DNA of 64,000 nt from Nonomuraea indica (GCF_002850745.1 NZ_KZ559474.1:1-64000), one strand, 5' to 3'. Counted from the first letter of the stretch, positions 8,325 through 16,802 are shown. The notes: generated from the letters alone by a model not told the origin. Numbers and translations are program-made.

Positions 8325-9173
8325 ATGTCAGACGCGCATGTCAGACTCGACGGCGTGACCGACACCGCGATGGACGACACCACAGGACCCGGCGGGCTGA
8401 CCGTCGGGGCCGCGGCATCACACGTGGACGTCACCGTCCGTACCCTCCATCATTGGGACAGGATCGGGCTCGTCCGTCCGTCCGGGCGCACCTCCGCCGG
8501 ATACCGGCTCTACTCCGCGGCCGACATCGCACGCATCCACCGGGTGCTCATCTACCGCGAGCTCGGTCTGTCGCTCGAGGACATCGGCGCACTTCTCGAT
8601 GCTCCTGCGGCCGACATGACCGTGCCGCTGAGACAACAGCGCGCCCAACTCCTCGACCGCATCTCCCGCCTGCAGGCGATGGTCGACGCGGTCGATCGCA
8701 TGATCGAAGCAGCGCGCGCCGGCATCCTGCTCTCCGCGGAGGAACAAGTCGCGATCTTCGGGCAGCGCTGGAAGCCGTCCCTGGTCGCGGGCGCCCGTGA
8801 GCGGTGGGGCGACACACCTCAATGGGCGCAGTACGCCGAGCGCGCCGCGGGCATGGCCGCCGAGGACTGGCGGCGGACAGCCGACACCATCACCACCCTC
8901 GAGCACGACCTGGCAGCGGCCAAGCGCGCCGGCGTCAGGCCAGGCAGCGCCGCCGCCAACGCCCTGGCGGAACGACACAGGGCCTCCATGGACGCCTACT
9001 TCACCTGCACCCTTTCGATGCAGGTATGCCTGGGAAGGAGCTACGCCGCCGATCCCGGGTTCACGGCCTACTACGACGCTGTCGAGCCGGGCCTGACCAT
9101 CTGGCTCCGTGACATCATCGACGCCAACGCCCGCGATCGGGGCATCGACCCGGAGTCGGCGACCTGGACCTGA
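8325..9173 (+). CDS. MerR family regulator with TipAS antibiotic-recognition domain
   Basis: This 282-aa transcriptional activator has an N-terminal MerR winged helix ('VGAAASHVDVTVRTLHHWDRIG', about residues 25-47, then 'PSGRTSAGYRLYSAADIARI'), a coiled-coil dimerisation helix at about residues 95-130, and a C-terminal domain resembling TipAS ('MQVCLGRSYAADPGFTAYYD'). TipAS domains bind thiopeptide-like drugs. The regulator follows the VOC gene by 8 bp and probably activates its own operon through the 19-bp-spacer promoter at 7772-7802. Confidence 0.85.
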   Translation: MSDAHVRLDGVTDTAMDDTTGPGGLTVGAAASHVDVTVRTLHHWDRIGLVRPSGRTSAGYRLYSAADIARIHRVLIYRELGLSLEDIGALLDAPAADMTVPLRQQRAQLLDRISRLQAMVDAVDRMIEAARAGILLSAEEQVAIFGQRWKPSLVAGARERWGDTPQWAQYAERAAGMAAEDWRRTADTITTLEHDLAAAKRAGVRPGSAAANALAERHRASMDAYFTCTLSMQVCLGRSYAADPGFTAYYDAVEPGLTIWLRDIIDANARDRGIDPESATWT

Positions 9174-9254
9174 CACTCATCAGATCGCCGCTACGGCCGT
9201 GACGGGCCGGCGGAGTCGATGGCTCTGCCTGTCTCGCTCATGCCGCGGCGACCG

Positions 9255-9692
9255 TCACTCGTAGAACGAGGCTGCAAGCATGAAGATGCCGTAGTCGGAG
9301 TCGTGCACCATCACCTCAATGCTTCGGCCGTCGGCCTTCTTGCCCACCCGTGCGACGCAGTCGCTGCAGGAAGTACTGGGCAGTGGCAGATCGCCCCAGC
9401 CGGCGGAACGAAACCTCTCCACGGTCTGGTTGGGGGGCACGGCAGGGTCCAGGTCGTACGATATCCATGCGCCGCCCTCTGGTTCGGAGTCGCAGGCGCT
9501 GCTCTCTTTGAGAGTCAACCGTACATCTGGGGTCAGAAGCGGCCCTACTTCCGCTGCCAGCCGCTTGCTGTCGAGCGCGTCCTTCTTGTAGCACTCCTCC
9601 TGTGCTTGCCGAAAGGCGGTGTCATCGTGATTTCCACAGCCGGAGACAATCACTACGGTGGCGGCCAGAATCAGCGTTGCGCGTAACTTCAC
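9255..9692 (-). CDS. Putative lipoprotein, unknown function
   Basis: This is a 145-aa secreted lipoprotein: a hydrophobic N-terminus 'LRATLILAATVVIVSGC' ends in the lipobox VSGC at about residue 19. The mature part has four further cysteines, including a CxxC ('CSDC') near the middle, which suggests disulfides. The GTG at 9692 was chosen because the signal peptide begins there and GGAGG lies about 8 nt upstream. It stands alone between convergent neighbours. Confidence 0.65.
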   Translation of the reverse strand: MKLRATLILAATVVIVSGCGNHDDTAFRQAQEECYKKDALDSKRLAAEVGPLLTPDVRLTLKESSACDSEPEGGAWISYDLDPAVPPNQTVERFRSAGWGDLPLPSTSCSDCVARVGKKADGRSIEVMVHDSDYGIFMLAASFYE

Positions 9693-9838
9693 CAGTGAGC
9701 CTCCGTGGGGCCCTGGCGCGAAGTGGGTCCATATGGATGAAGAGATGGACGCCATCACGCTGGGGACGCTTATGGACGTATTCGGCAAGATCTTAGATGT
9801 GTGAGCGTGGTGGCGCCGAGAAAGAGCTCGCCGCGTGC

Positions 9839-10861
9839 CTACGTGAACGGGTCCATGGAGGGGTGGTCTTTCACCCGGTCATGGATGCGGCGCAACCACG
9901 GCTGCCGGGCCACCGCCAGTCGCTCCAGCGTGCTGAGGAACACTCGCCCATCAGGACGGAAAGGACTGTACGGCAGCAGTGGGGGCGGATCATCACGGCG
10001 AACGACGGCAGGCATTCCGGACGCCGCCGGCACGAGCCGTCGGTCGTCGTGGAACGCCATGTACGTCCACACCCCCGCGGCCATCGGCACCACCGCTCCC
10101 GCGTCGCAGGGCCATACCCGGCCGGTCTGCGGATGCCGCGGCGCGAGGGCGATGTCCGTGATCGGGGTGGAGAGGCCGGGCCCGGCCAGGACGAGGTGGC
10201 GTTCCGGCGGCCCCGGAGGGAGCAGGCTGTCGATCGCCCGGCGAAACGCCTCGGCTACCGGCCCCTCGGGGACGGACACCCGCCTACCGCCCGAAGCCGC
10301 CAGCAGGTGGGCCAGCGCCACCGCGACCGCGGCCTCCCAGAGGGGGCTCCAGAAACCCCGCGGGTCAACGGGCGGCGTGGTCGGCAGCTCCGCCCAGTCC
10401 GTCACCCGCTGGACCGGGCCATCGACGGCGACGGGACGCACGGCTTCCGGCTCCAGCCACACCACCTGCCAGAACCCGCAGTCGTCGACGCGGGTCGCCA
10501 CCGGGCACCCGCATTCCGCGCACGCCAGGTTGGGGCCGTACCGGCCGTCCCAGCCGCAACAGCAGCCGCCCAGCCGCTCCGGGACGAAGACGGTTCCGCG
10601 GACGTCACCGGGCGCGATCCCGATCCTGTTCGGGGGGCGCGACAGGTGGTACGTCAGCAGCCGGACGCCGCGGGCTTCCGGCTCGGGCTCCGACGGTTGC
10701 CAGGGCCGGCCGTCTCCGGGGTCCACCACGTACGTTCCCGGCTCCAGAAGGCTGGGGAGCAGGCCATGGCCGTACTTCTGGCCGGCGTGGTCGGGAAGCG
10801 CCACCCGCGACACCCTCGCGGTCATCACGGCGCCGCACCCCGCGCAGGCGAAAACGACCAA
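9839..10861 (-). CDS. Cys-rich hypothetical protein
   Basis: I do not recognise this 340-aa protein. It begins with a CxxC knuckle ('FACAGCGAVM') and has a second Cys cluster at about residues 99-118 ('GGCCCGWDG', 'CAECGCPV') that could bind zinc together with the first. The rest is soluble with no membrane segment. The start is TTG at 10861, supported by AAGGAG 5 nt upstream. The frame shows strong actinobacterial third-position GC. It is divergent from a FAD monooxygenase with about 185 bp between them. Confidence 0.6.
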   Translation of the reverse strand: MVVFACAGCGAVMTARVSRVALPDHAGQKYGHGLLPSLLEPGTYVVDPGDGRPWQPSEPEPEARGVRLLTYHLSRPPNRIGIAPGDVRGTVFVPERLGGCCCGWDGRYGPNLACAECGCPVATRVDDCGFWQVVWLEPEAVRPVAVDGPVQRVTDWAELPTTPPVDPRGFWSPLWEAAVAVALAHLLAASGGRRVSVPEGPVAEAFRRAIDSLLPPGPPERHLVLAGPGLSTPITDIALAPRHPQTGRVWPCDAGAVVPMAAGVWTYMAFHDDRRLVPAASGMPAVVRRDDPPPLLPYSPFRPDGRVFLSTLERLAVARQPWLRRIHDRVKDHPSMDPFT

Positions 10862-11045
10862 GCGGTCTCCTTCGTCGGAACGACGCGATCATGGTGGCAC
10901 AACGTCCCGCCTTGTGGGGAGGCGTTCAGGATCGCCGCGTCGGAGGGCCCGCCGCCGGGCGGGCGGGCTGAGCGCGGCGGGCCGCAACCGCCCGCGCCGC
11001 CGTGGTGTTGGTTCTCTCGGACCAGCGCCGACAAAGGGGGGCATC

Positions 11046-12584
11046 ATGCGTACGGAGGCACAGCCGGCAGGCGGGACCGGCGTCGACACCACGGTCGCCG
11101 TGGTCGGCGGCGGACCGGTCGGCACCCTCGTCGCACGGGAGCTCGCCCTGCTGCGCATCGACGTGACGGTGCTGGAGAAGCTGCCCGAGCCCGACGGCAT
11201 CTCCAAGGCGAGCACCCTGCACGCGCGCACCGCGCAGACGCTGGACCGCCGCGGGCTGCTGGAGGCGGTGCAGCCGGGCCGGTACGTCGCCTCCCGGGAC
11301 GCGGGGCGGCCGGTGCGCTTCCACTTCGCCTCCATCTTCGAGCTGGACCTGTCCCGCGTCGTCGACGAGGGGCCGGTCATCGTGGGCAGCCCGCAGGCCT
11401 TCGCCCAGGAGGTCTTCGCGGCGGACGCCGTACGGCTCGGCGCCCGGGTCCAGCGTGACGCGGAGCTCGTCGGGCTGGACGAGTACGACGACCACGTGCG
11501 GCTCCGCCTGCGCTCCACGTCCGGCGCCGAACGGACCCTCACGGCCCGCTGGGTGATAGGCGCGGACGGGGCGCGCAGCGCCGTGCGGAAGCTGAGCGGC
11601 ATCCGGTTCCTGGGCGACGGGCCGACCGTCGCCGCGCTCATGGGCGAGGTGCGACTGCTGGATCCGGCCGGGGCGCCCGCCGGCTGGCAGCGCACCCCGC
11701 GCGGCTGGACCCTCCTGTGGGTCAACCCCTACGGGCCGAGCCGCGTGTGCACCTACGACTACCGGGGCCCTCACCCGGACCGGCACACACCTCCCACCCT
11801 GGAAGAGCTGCGCGACGAGGTGGAGCGCATCTCCGGGCGGCCCGTCCCGATGGACGACCCGGCCTGGATCTCCCGCTTCAGCGACGCCTCGCTCCAGGCG
11901 GAGCACTACCGCAAGGGCCGCATCCTGCTGGCCGGCGACGCCGCGCACGTCCACTTCCCGGCGGGCGGCCAGGGCGTGAACCTGGGCCTCCAGGACGCCG
12001 TCAACCTGGGCTGGAAGCTGGCCGCCGAGATCCGCGGCTGGGCGCCGGACGGGCTCCTCGACACGTACCACAGCGAGCGGCACCCGGTGGCGGCGGCCGT
12101 GCTGAACAACGTACGGGCCCAGGTCGCCCTCATGGACCCCGATCCGCGCACGGACGCCCTGCGTGAGCTGTTCGCCAGGCTGATGCGGTTCGACGAGGTC
12201 AACGCCTACCTGAGCACCATGATCACGGGCACTGGAGTGGTGTACCCGGTCGGTGCGCCCGCCGGCGACCCGCTGGCCGGGCGGATGGTGCCGAGCCTGC
12301 CGGTGAGGACGCCCGACGGCCTCACCACCCTGGCCGAGCTGCTGCATCAGGGCCGCCCCCTCCTGCTGGACCTGGCCGGGGACGCCGGATTGCGGGCCGT
12401 GGCGGGTCCCTGGGCCGACCGGGTGGACATCGTGACGGCCACTCCGGCCGGCGACGGTCGGCGCACGGAGGCGCTTCTCGTCCGCCCCGACGGCTACGCC
12501 GTGTGGTCGGCCCGGGGCGACAGCCATGACGCCGGCACCCTGCGGGCTGCCCTCACTCGCTGGTTCGGCCCGGAAACCTGGTGA
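11046..12584 (+). CDS. FAD-dependent monooxygenase (PheA/TfdB-like)
   Basis: This is a 512-aa flavoprotein hydroxylase of the same class as the one at 6109-7626. It has the GxGxxG-like 'VAVVGGGPVGTLVARELA' near residue 17, 'GADGARSAVRKLSG' (DG motif), 'GRILLAGDAAHVHFPAGGQG' (GD motif) and a C-terminal thioredoxin-like domain with 'LLVRPDGYAVW'. The ATG at 11046 follows a GGGGGG ribosome-binding site; the same frame is open upstream but Arg/Ser-rich and antisense to another gene. The substrate is unknown; aromatic polyketide tailoring or antibiotic inactivation (rifampicin-monooxygenase-like) are options. Confidence 0.85.
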   Translation: MRTEAQPAGGTGVDTTVAVVGGGPVGTLVARELALLRIDVTVLEKLPEPDGISKASTLHARTAQTLDRRGLLEAVQPGRYVASRDAGRPVRFHFASIFELDLSRVVDEGPVIVGSPQAFAQEVFAADAVRLGARVQRDAELVGLDEYDDHVRLRLRSTSGAERTLTARWVIGADGARSAVRKLSGIRFLGDGPTVAALMGEVRLLDPAGAPAGWQRTPRGWTLLWVNPYGPSRVCTYDYRGPHPDRHTPPTLEELRDEVERISGRPVPMDDPAWISRFSDASLQAEHYRKGRILLAGDAAHVHFPAGGQGVNLGLQDAVNLGWKLAAEIRGWAPDGLLDTYHSERHPVAAAVLNNVRAQVALMDPDPRTDALRELFARLMRFDEVNAYLSTMITGTGVVYPVGAPAGDPLAGRMVPSLPVRTPDGLTTLAELLHQGRPLLLDLAGDAGLRAVAGPWADRVDIVTATPAGDGRRTEALLVRPDGYAVWSARGDSHDAGTLRAALTRWFGPETW

Positions 12585-13131
12585 TCCGGCCGTCGCCGAC
12601 CTCCCACCAGCCGCCGTCGGCGCTCGCGCCGCGCAGTCCGTCCAGGACGCCGGGGCCGGTCAGGGCGGGGACGCGCGGATCGCACAGCGACCCGAAGGCG
12701 TAGGTACGGGACGGCTCCCACGCGGTGCCGTGCCTCAGCCGTTGGGCGAGCCGGACGAAGCCGGGCACGGCCGCGGCGATCACCCACGCGTCCGGGGTCT
12801 GCGCGGTCATCCGGCGGGCCGCACGCAGCCATGAGGCCGCCGTCTCGGGCCAGTCGACCACCGCGAGGACCGTGCCGCCGCGCGCCTCCCACTCCGCGGC
12901 GAAGACGGCGGCGGACTCCGCGGACGCGGCGTCCCTGCTGTGGCCCACCACCACGGACGCGATCGGGGGCCGGGGGGCCGTCAGCAGCCCGGTGAGCGCG
13001 GCCAGTTCGGCCGCCGTGTGCGGGGTGGGTCGTGGCGGCTCCCGATCGGCCGGACCGGCGAGACGACCGGCCGGACCGGGGAGCGGCGGGCGGGTGGCAT
13101 CGGCACGGGCATGCCGGTCATGGGGACGCAT
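12553..13131 (-). CDS. Hypothetical protein, last gene of alkylation-repair-like operon
   Basis: This 192-aa protein has an N-terminal basic, Pro-rich disordered stretch of about 45 residues. A compact alpha/beta-looking domain follows ('IASVVVGHSRDAASAESAAVF', 'GGTVLAVVDWPETAASWL', 'DAWVIAAAVPGF'), reminiscent of a type 1 periplasmic-binding lobe but without a signal peptide. The assignment is weak. The ATG at 13131 has GGAAGG 8 nt upstream and overlaps the Ada-like gene by 14 bp. The 3' end overlaps the convergent monooxygenase gene by 32 bp. Confidence 0.6.
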   Translation of the reverse strand: MRPHDRHARADATRPPLPGPAGRLAGPADREPPRPTPHTAAELAALTGLLTAPRPPIASVVVGHSRDAASAESAAVFAAEWEARGGTVLAVVDWPETAASWLRAARRMTAQTPDAWVIAAAVPGFVRLAQRLRHGTAWEPSRTYAFGSLCDPRVPALTGPGVLDGLRGASADGGWWEVGDGRITRFPGRTSE

Positions 13132-13438
13132 CGCACGTGCCTTCCGTCGTGTCGGGTCGGGTGGCGCCCTCGTGCCCGGCCTTCCAGCGCCGGTACGCTG
13201 CGGGCAGGCAAACCGAGCACGGCCGGTACCCGGCCGCGACGGCGGTGGCCTCGTCGGCGAAGAACACCCGATCTCGCTGGTATCCGCCACGGGCCAGGGC
13301 CCGCGCGGCGGAGGGGCAGTCCAGCCGGCCGTACAGCCGCCCGCCCCGGTGTCCGCCGAGGGTCCCCGGTACCGGGCTGCGGTACGGCAGCCCGGTGAGA
13401 TCGAGCAGCGTGTACGTGCGCTTGGCCGCGGCCGTCAC
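13118..13438 (-). CDS. Ada-like metal-binding domain protein
   Basis: This 106-aa protein resembles the N-terminal zinc domain of the Ada methylation-repair protein: 'RVFFADEATAVAAGYRPCSVCLP' matches Ada's second half, including the CxxC pair. In the first half only one cysteine is seen ('LDCPSAARAL'), where Ada has a CxxxC. It lacks the AraC and methyltransferase domains. GTG at 13438 overlaps the upstream stop in a GTGA arrangement, indicating coupling with the 2OG oxygenase. A role in methyl phosphotriester sensing or repair is inference from the domain and the ogt context. Confidence 0.7.
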   Translation of the reverse strand: MTAAAKRTYTLLDLTGLPYRSPVPGTLGGHRGGRLYGRLDCPSAARALARGGYQRDRVFFADEATAVAAGYRPCSVCLPAAYRRWKAGHEGATRPDTTEGTCDASP

Positions 13439-14163
13439 GACGCGTCGTGGAAGACCAGGCCGAGCGCGTGCCGCCGGCCGGAGTGGACGGTGCTCACGCC
13501 GTGCCGGACGGCGCCGGCGGACCAGCCACGTGTGGTCCGTACCGGCCGGTCGCGGGTGGTGAAGACGAGACCGTGCCCCTGGCGCAGCACGGCGGTGGTG
13601 CCACGCGACTGGGCCCGGGGCCGCTGTTCGACGAGCAGGAACTCGCCGCCGGTGTAGTCGGCGCCGTACTCGTCCAGGCCGATCACGACCTGGAGGGGGA
13701 AGACGAGATCACCGAAGACGTCGCGGTGCAGGGCGTTCCAGTCGCCCGTCTCGTAGCGGAGCAGGATCTGCGCGGAGCGGTTCTGTCCCGCCTCGTGACA
13801 CATCGCCAGCCACTGGTGAAGGTCGTCCGGCCAGGGCGCCGGGCGGCCGAGCCGTGCGGCCCAGTCACGGGCGACGACCAGCAGATGCGGGTAGAGGGCC
13901 GCACGCAGTTCCGCGACCACCGGAGGCAGCTCATGGGTGAAGTAGCGGTACGTCCCGGACCCGAAGCGGTGGCGCGCCATGTCGACGGTGCCGCGGAACA
14001 GCTCCGTCCGCTCGTACAGGCCGGCGATCGCCCGGCAGGCGTCCGGGTCGAGCAGCCGAGGTGTCAGGGCACAGCCGTGCGCGTCAAGAGCCTCGACGAG
14101 CCCGGCCCAGTCGGCCTCGTCGACGCGCCTGCCGGCCTCGCCGGGCGTGATGTCAATGGTCAT
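13435..14163 (-). CDS. 2-oxoglutarate/Fe(II)-dependent oxygenase (AlkB-like context)
   Basis: This 242-aa non-heme iron oxygenase carries an HxD motif in 'NALHRDVFGDLVFP' (about residue 143). A downstream His-Arg region ('RHGVSTVHSGRRHALGL') can supply the distal iron His and the 2-oxoglutarate-binding Arg. AlkB-class enzymes oxidatively demethylate DNA or RNA bases. Co-transcription with ogt and an Ada-like protein makes nucleic-acid repair the best inference, although the sequence alone does not fix the substrate. It is tightly spaced: 15 bp after ogt and a 4-bp overlap with the next gene. Confidence 0.75.
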   Translation of the reverse strand: MTIDITPGEAGRRVDEADWAGLVEALDAHGCALTPRLLDPDACRAIAGLYERTELFRGTVDMARHRFGSGTYRYFTHELPPVVAELRAALYPHLLVVARDWAARLGRPAPWPDDLHQWLAMCHEAGQNRSAQILLRYETGDWNALHRDVFGDLVFPLQVVIGLDEYGADYTGGEFLLVEQRPRAQSRGTTAVLRQGHGLVFTTRDRPVRTTRGWSAGAVRHGVSTVHSGRRHALGLVFHDAS

Positions 14164-14178
14164 GTGTCCTCTCCGGAG

Positions 14179-14681
14179 TCAGACGGCGAGTGCCACGCCC
14201 TCGAAGGCGAGCAGGAGCCGCTTGCGTTCGAGGCCGCCGGCGTAGCCCGTCAGTGAGCCGTTCGCGCCGACGACCCGGTGACAGGGCCGCACGACGAGCA
14301 GGGGGTTGGCGCCGATGGCGGTACCGACGGTCCGGGCCGCGCCGCGCGGCTCACCGATCCTGGCCGCCACGTCGCCATAGGTGAGGGTGGTTCCGTACGG
14401 GATGGCGTCCAGCGCCTCCCAGACCCGCCGCTGGAAGGCGGAACCGGAGGGGACGTACCGGATGTCGAAGCGGGTCAGCGTGCCCGCGAAGTAGGCGGTC
14501 AGCTGCTCGACGATCGCGGTGAAGGCGTCGGGCTCCCGCGCCCAGCCGGGCCGTACGGTCGCTCCGCCCCTCTGGCCGGGGACGGAGCGAGCGCGGTGCC
14601 GCCCGGTGCGCCCGGGCTCCGCTCACCGGCCAGCAGCAGTTCGCCCAGCGGGCTGTCCATCGTCGTGCAGAGCGTCGTCAT
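14179..14681 (-). pseudogene. ogt: Methylated-DNA-protein cysteine methyltransferase, frameshifted
   Basis: Ogt removes methyl groups from O6-methylguanine by transfer to an active-site Cys. The N-terminus ('MTTLCTTMDSPLGELLLAGE', from ATG 14681 with GAGGA upstream) is in one frame. The remainder ('AFQRRVWEALDAIPYGTT' to 'NPLLVVRPCHRVVGANGS' with the active-site PCHRV) is in another. The switch falls near 14580-14595 and behaves as one missing nucleotide. The second frame has no start codon of its own, so without frameshifting the catalytic part is not made. I see no classic slippery heptamer. A sequencing error is possible. Confidence 0.75.
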
Positions 14682-14807
14682 CGTCGTTCCTCGTCAGTTC
14701 GTCCCATACCCTCCCAACACCGCACGGCGACTTTCGGTTGCGGCCGTGCCCGCCGCTCGATCCCGATGCCGCGCTGACGGTCTCGCCCATGACCGGGCGA
14801 GGTCGGC

Positions 14808-15749
14808 CTATCGGGTCGCTGTCGTCGGTGCGGTGGAAGTGCGGTACTCGGCGAGGATCTCGGTCAGCGCGCGCCGTGCTTCCAGCGCCGGCCTGCCGGT
14901 GTCGCCCAGGGTGGAGGAGCAGGTGACCATCGTCTTCCAGAGGGCCCAGCCCCGCCCGCGCGCCCAGCTCGCATCGTCGACGGACAGTCGCTCGCGGAAC
15001 GCCTGGCGGCCGTCGGCGGTCAGCAGGGTCCATGCGATCGCCAGGTCGCAGGCCGGGTCGCCGACGCCGCAGGTGCCGAAGTCGATGACGGCTGCCAGGC
15101 GCCCGTCTTCGAGCAGGAGATTGCCCTGGGCGAGGTCACCGTGGAACCAGCGGTCCACACCGTCCCAGCGCGCGCCCAGGGCGGTCTTCCAGATCTCCCG
15201 CGCCAGGCCGACGTCGACGTGGCCGTCGAGTTTCGCCAGCGCGCTCTCCAGCAGCCCCTCATAGGTGCGCAGCGTGGCGCCTCGGAACCAGTTGTGCTTC
15301 CCCGGCCGGGGGCCGTCGGCGGCGTCGACGTTCCGCAGGGCAGCGACGAAACCGGCCAGCTCCAGCGCGAATCCGACCGGATCGGCGATCCGGCCGGCGC
15401 TCGCGGGCTCGCCGTCAAGCCACTGGTAGATCGACCACGGGAAGGGGTAGCCCGCACCAGGCTCGCCCTTCGCCAGCGGGGCCGGGACGGGCAGCGGAAG
15501 CCGGGAGGCGAGAAGCGGAAGCCACCGGTGTTCCTTCTCGACCGCCAGGGCGTACTCGGACGCGCTGGGCAGACGCACCAGCATGCCGTCGCCGAGGCGG
15601 AAGGTCCAGTTGTCCCAGCCGCCGTCGGCCACGGGCTCGACCGGGAGGTCCGCCCACTGGGGGAACTGTCCGGCGACGAGCCGATGGGCCTGCTCCGCGT
15701 CCACCGTGATGCGCCGGGGCATCGGGCCGAGATCTGGTACGTCGCTCAA
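14808..15749 (-). CDS. Aminoglycoside phosphotransferase-family kinase
   Basis: This 313-aa protein has the APH/choline kinase fold. It has the Brenner motif 'WFHGDLAQGNLLL' (HGDxxxxN, catalytic Asp and Mg-binding Asn) and 'AVIDFGTCGVGDPACDLA' (DFG-like metal-binding Asp). The N-lobe includes 'PVADGGWDNWTFRLGDGMLVRLP'. Such enzymes phosphorylate aminoglycosides, macrolides or small metabolites; the 'GGWDNWTFR' start resembles the phosphotransferase group often annotated generically rather than a known resistance class. The gene is monocistronic. Confidence 0.82.
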   Translation of the reverse strand: MSDVPDLGPMPRRITVDAEQAHRLVAGQFPQWADLPVEPVADGGWDNWTFRLGDGMLVRLPSASEYALAVEKEHRWLPLLASRLPLPVPAPLAKGEPGAGYPFPWSIYQWLDGEPASAGRIADPVGFALELAGFVAALRNVDAADGPRPGKHNWFRGATLRTYEGLLESALAKLDGHVDVGLAREIWKTALGARWDGVDRWFHGDLAQGNLLLEDGRLAAVIDFGTCGVGDPACDLAIAWTLLTADGRQAFRERLSVDDASWARGRGWALWKTMVTCSSTLGDTGRPALEARRALTEILAEYRTSTAPTTATR

Positions 15750-15852
15750 CGAGGCTTCCCTGTCTGGTGAAAGCCGCCCGATAGGCGGTGGGCGTGAGAC
15801 CGGTTCGTTGCGATGACGGGTCCTGAGGGGGCGGCGGTCCTGTGGGGGCGGG

Positions 15853-16542
15853 TCAGGTCGGGGTGGGGACCGGCCGGGCCTCCGCGCGGGCGATGCGCGC
15901 CTTGACGTCGCGGAAGTGCAGCCGCATCGCCTCCCGGGCGGCCCCGGGGTCCCGAGCGCGGAGCGCCGCCACGATCCGGCGGTGGTTGACGACGATCTCC
16001 GCCGTCCGCTCCTCCGGCGGGCCGAGCGTCGGCTCGACCTCGTGGTAGACGTCCCAGAACAGGCCGATCAGCTGCAGCACCAGCTCGTTGCCGCACGACT
16101 CGTACAGCAGCGCGTGGAACGCCCGATCGGCCTCCCGGTCCCGGTCCATGCCGTTGACCAGGGCCTCCAGCGCGGCGAGCCGGGGACCGCTGGTGCTCTG
16201 GGCCACCTGGCCGATCAGCTCGGTCTCGAGCAGCTCGCGGACCTCGACCAGATCGTGCAGCGCGCGGATCCCGCCGCCCGGCCCCGAACGCACCCGGAAG
16301 GCGAGCGACGGGGTCAGCACGTCGAGCGACGCGTGCCCGACGAACGTCCCATGACCGTGCCGGATCTCGACGATGCCCAACGCCCGCAGGGCCTGCACGG
16401 CCTCGCGGACGCTGTTGCGGCTCGCCCCGAGCAGCTCCATCAGCTGCACCTCGGTGGGCATCGGCGCGCCGGGGGCCAGTCCGCGCTCGTGGATCAGAGC
16501 GACGATGCGCTCCTGAAGCGACGCGCCGTCACGCGCCCGCAT
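15853..16542 (-). CDS. GntR regulator, FadR subfamily (sialic-acid island, copy 1)
   Basis: This 229-aa regulator has an N-terminal winged helix ('ALIHERGLAPGAPMPTEVQL', 'ASRNSVREAVQALRALGIVE', 'IRHGHGTFVG', about residues 12-70). An all-helical FCD domain follows, with the metal/ligand His and Asp pattern ('DRAFHALLYESCGNELV'). It is paralogous to the GntR at 19027-19740. Both flank the sialidase gene, and the shared operator-like motif occurs at 16686-16697, so I infer that it senses a sialic-acid-derived metabolite. Confidence 0.82.
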   Translation of the reverse strand: MRARDGASLQERIVALIHERGLAPGAPMPTEVQLMELLGASRNSVREAVQALRALGIVEIRHGHGTFVGHASLDVLTPSLAFRVRSGPGGGIRALHDLVEVRELLETELIGQVAQSTSGPRLAALEALVNGMDRDREADRAFHALLYESCGNELVLQLIGLFWDVYHEVEPTLGPPEERTAEIVVNHRRIVAALRARDPGAAREAMRLHFRDVKARIARAEARPVPTPT

Positions 16543-16685
16543 GCTGCCTCCAGGCTCGTCGAAGTCCTTGCCTCAGAACATCCCACCTCTGGGACCTCGG
16601 AGGCCAGCCGGGGCCGGAAATTTCACACCGCCGACATGGACGGGCCACCTGGCAGACGAGGCTTGGTCGCCCCTCGTTCAAGACG

Positions 16686-16697
16686 TAGGATGTCCCA
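16686..16697. promoter_or_regulatory. Putative GntR operator TAGGATGTCCCA
   Basis: It has the symmetric form TNGGA-NN-TCCNA, like the site at 19845-19856. It lies 4 bp before the ATG of a truncated aldolase-like remnant and 143 bp upstream of the GntR gene on the other strand. Confidence 0.5.
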
Positions 16698-16700
16698 TGT

Positions 16701-16802
16701 ATGGAGATCGGCTGGCGGGTCGGCATGAAGGAGCTGACGCCAAGGACGCTCGGCGGCCCCTGGGGCACGGTCCTGTTACCCGTCCCGGAGTGCCGCCGGT
16801 GA
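16701..16802 (+). pseudogene. Remnant of a DapA/NanA-family aldolase gene (N-terminus only)
   Basis: The 33-codon frame contains 'LTPRTLGGPWGTVLLPV', which resembles the start of dihydrodipicolinate synthase/N-acetylneuraminate lyase family proteins (typically 'LTP...G.WGTVLLPL...DDSID'). After that the similarity stops and a TGA follows. No continuation was found in the other frames. It sits directly behind a GntR-type operator, next to a cluster that carries an intact aldolase of the same family, so a decayed paralogue is a coherent explanation. The match is short. Confidence 0.35.

Noticed and set aside
9801..11045. N-terminal 415-codon extension of the second FAD monooxygenase frame
   Set aside because: The part is antisense to the Cys-rich gene and Arg/Ser/Pro-rich; the true start at 11046 has a ribosome-binding site and the FAD motif right after it.
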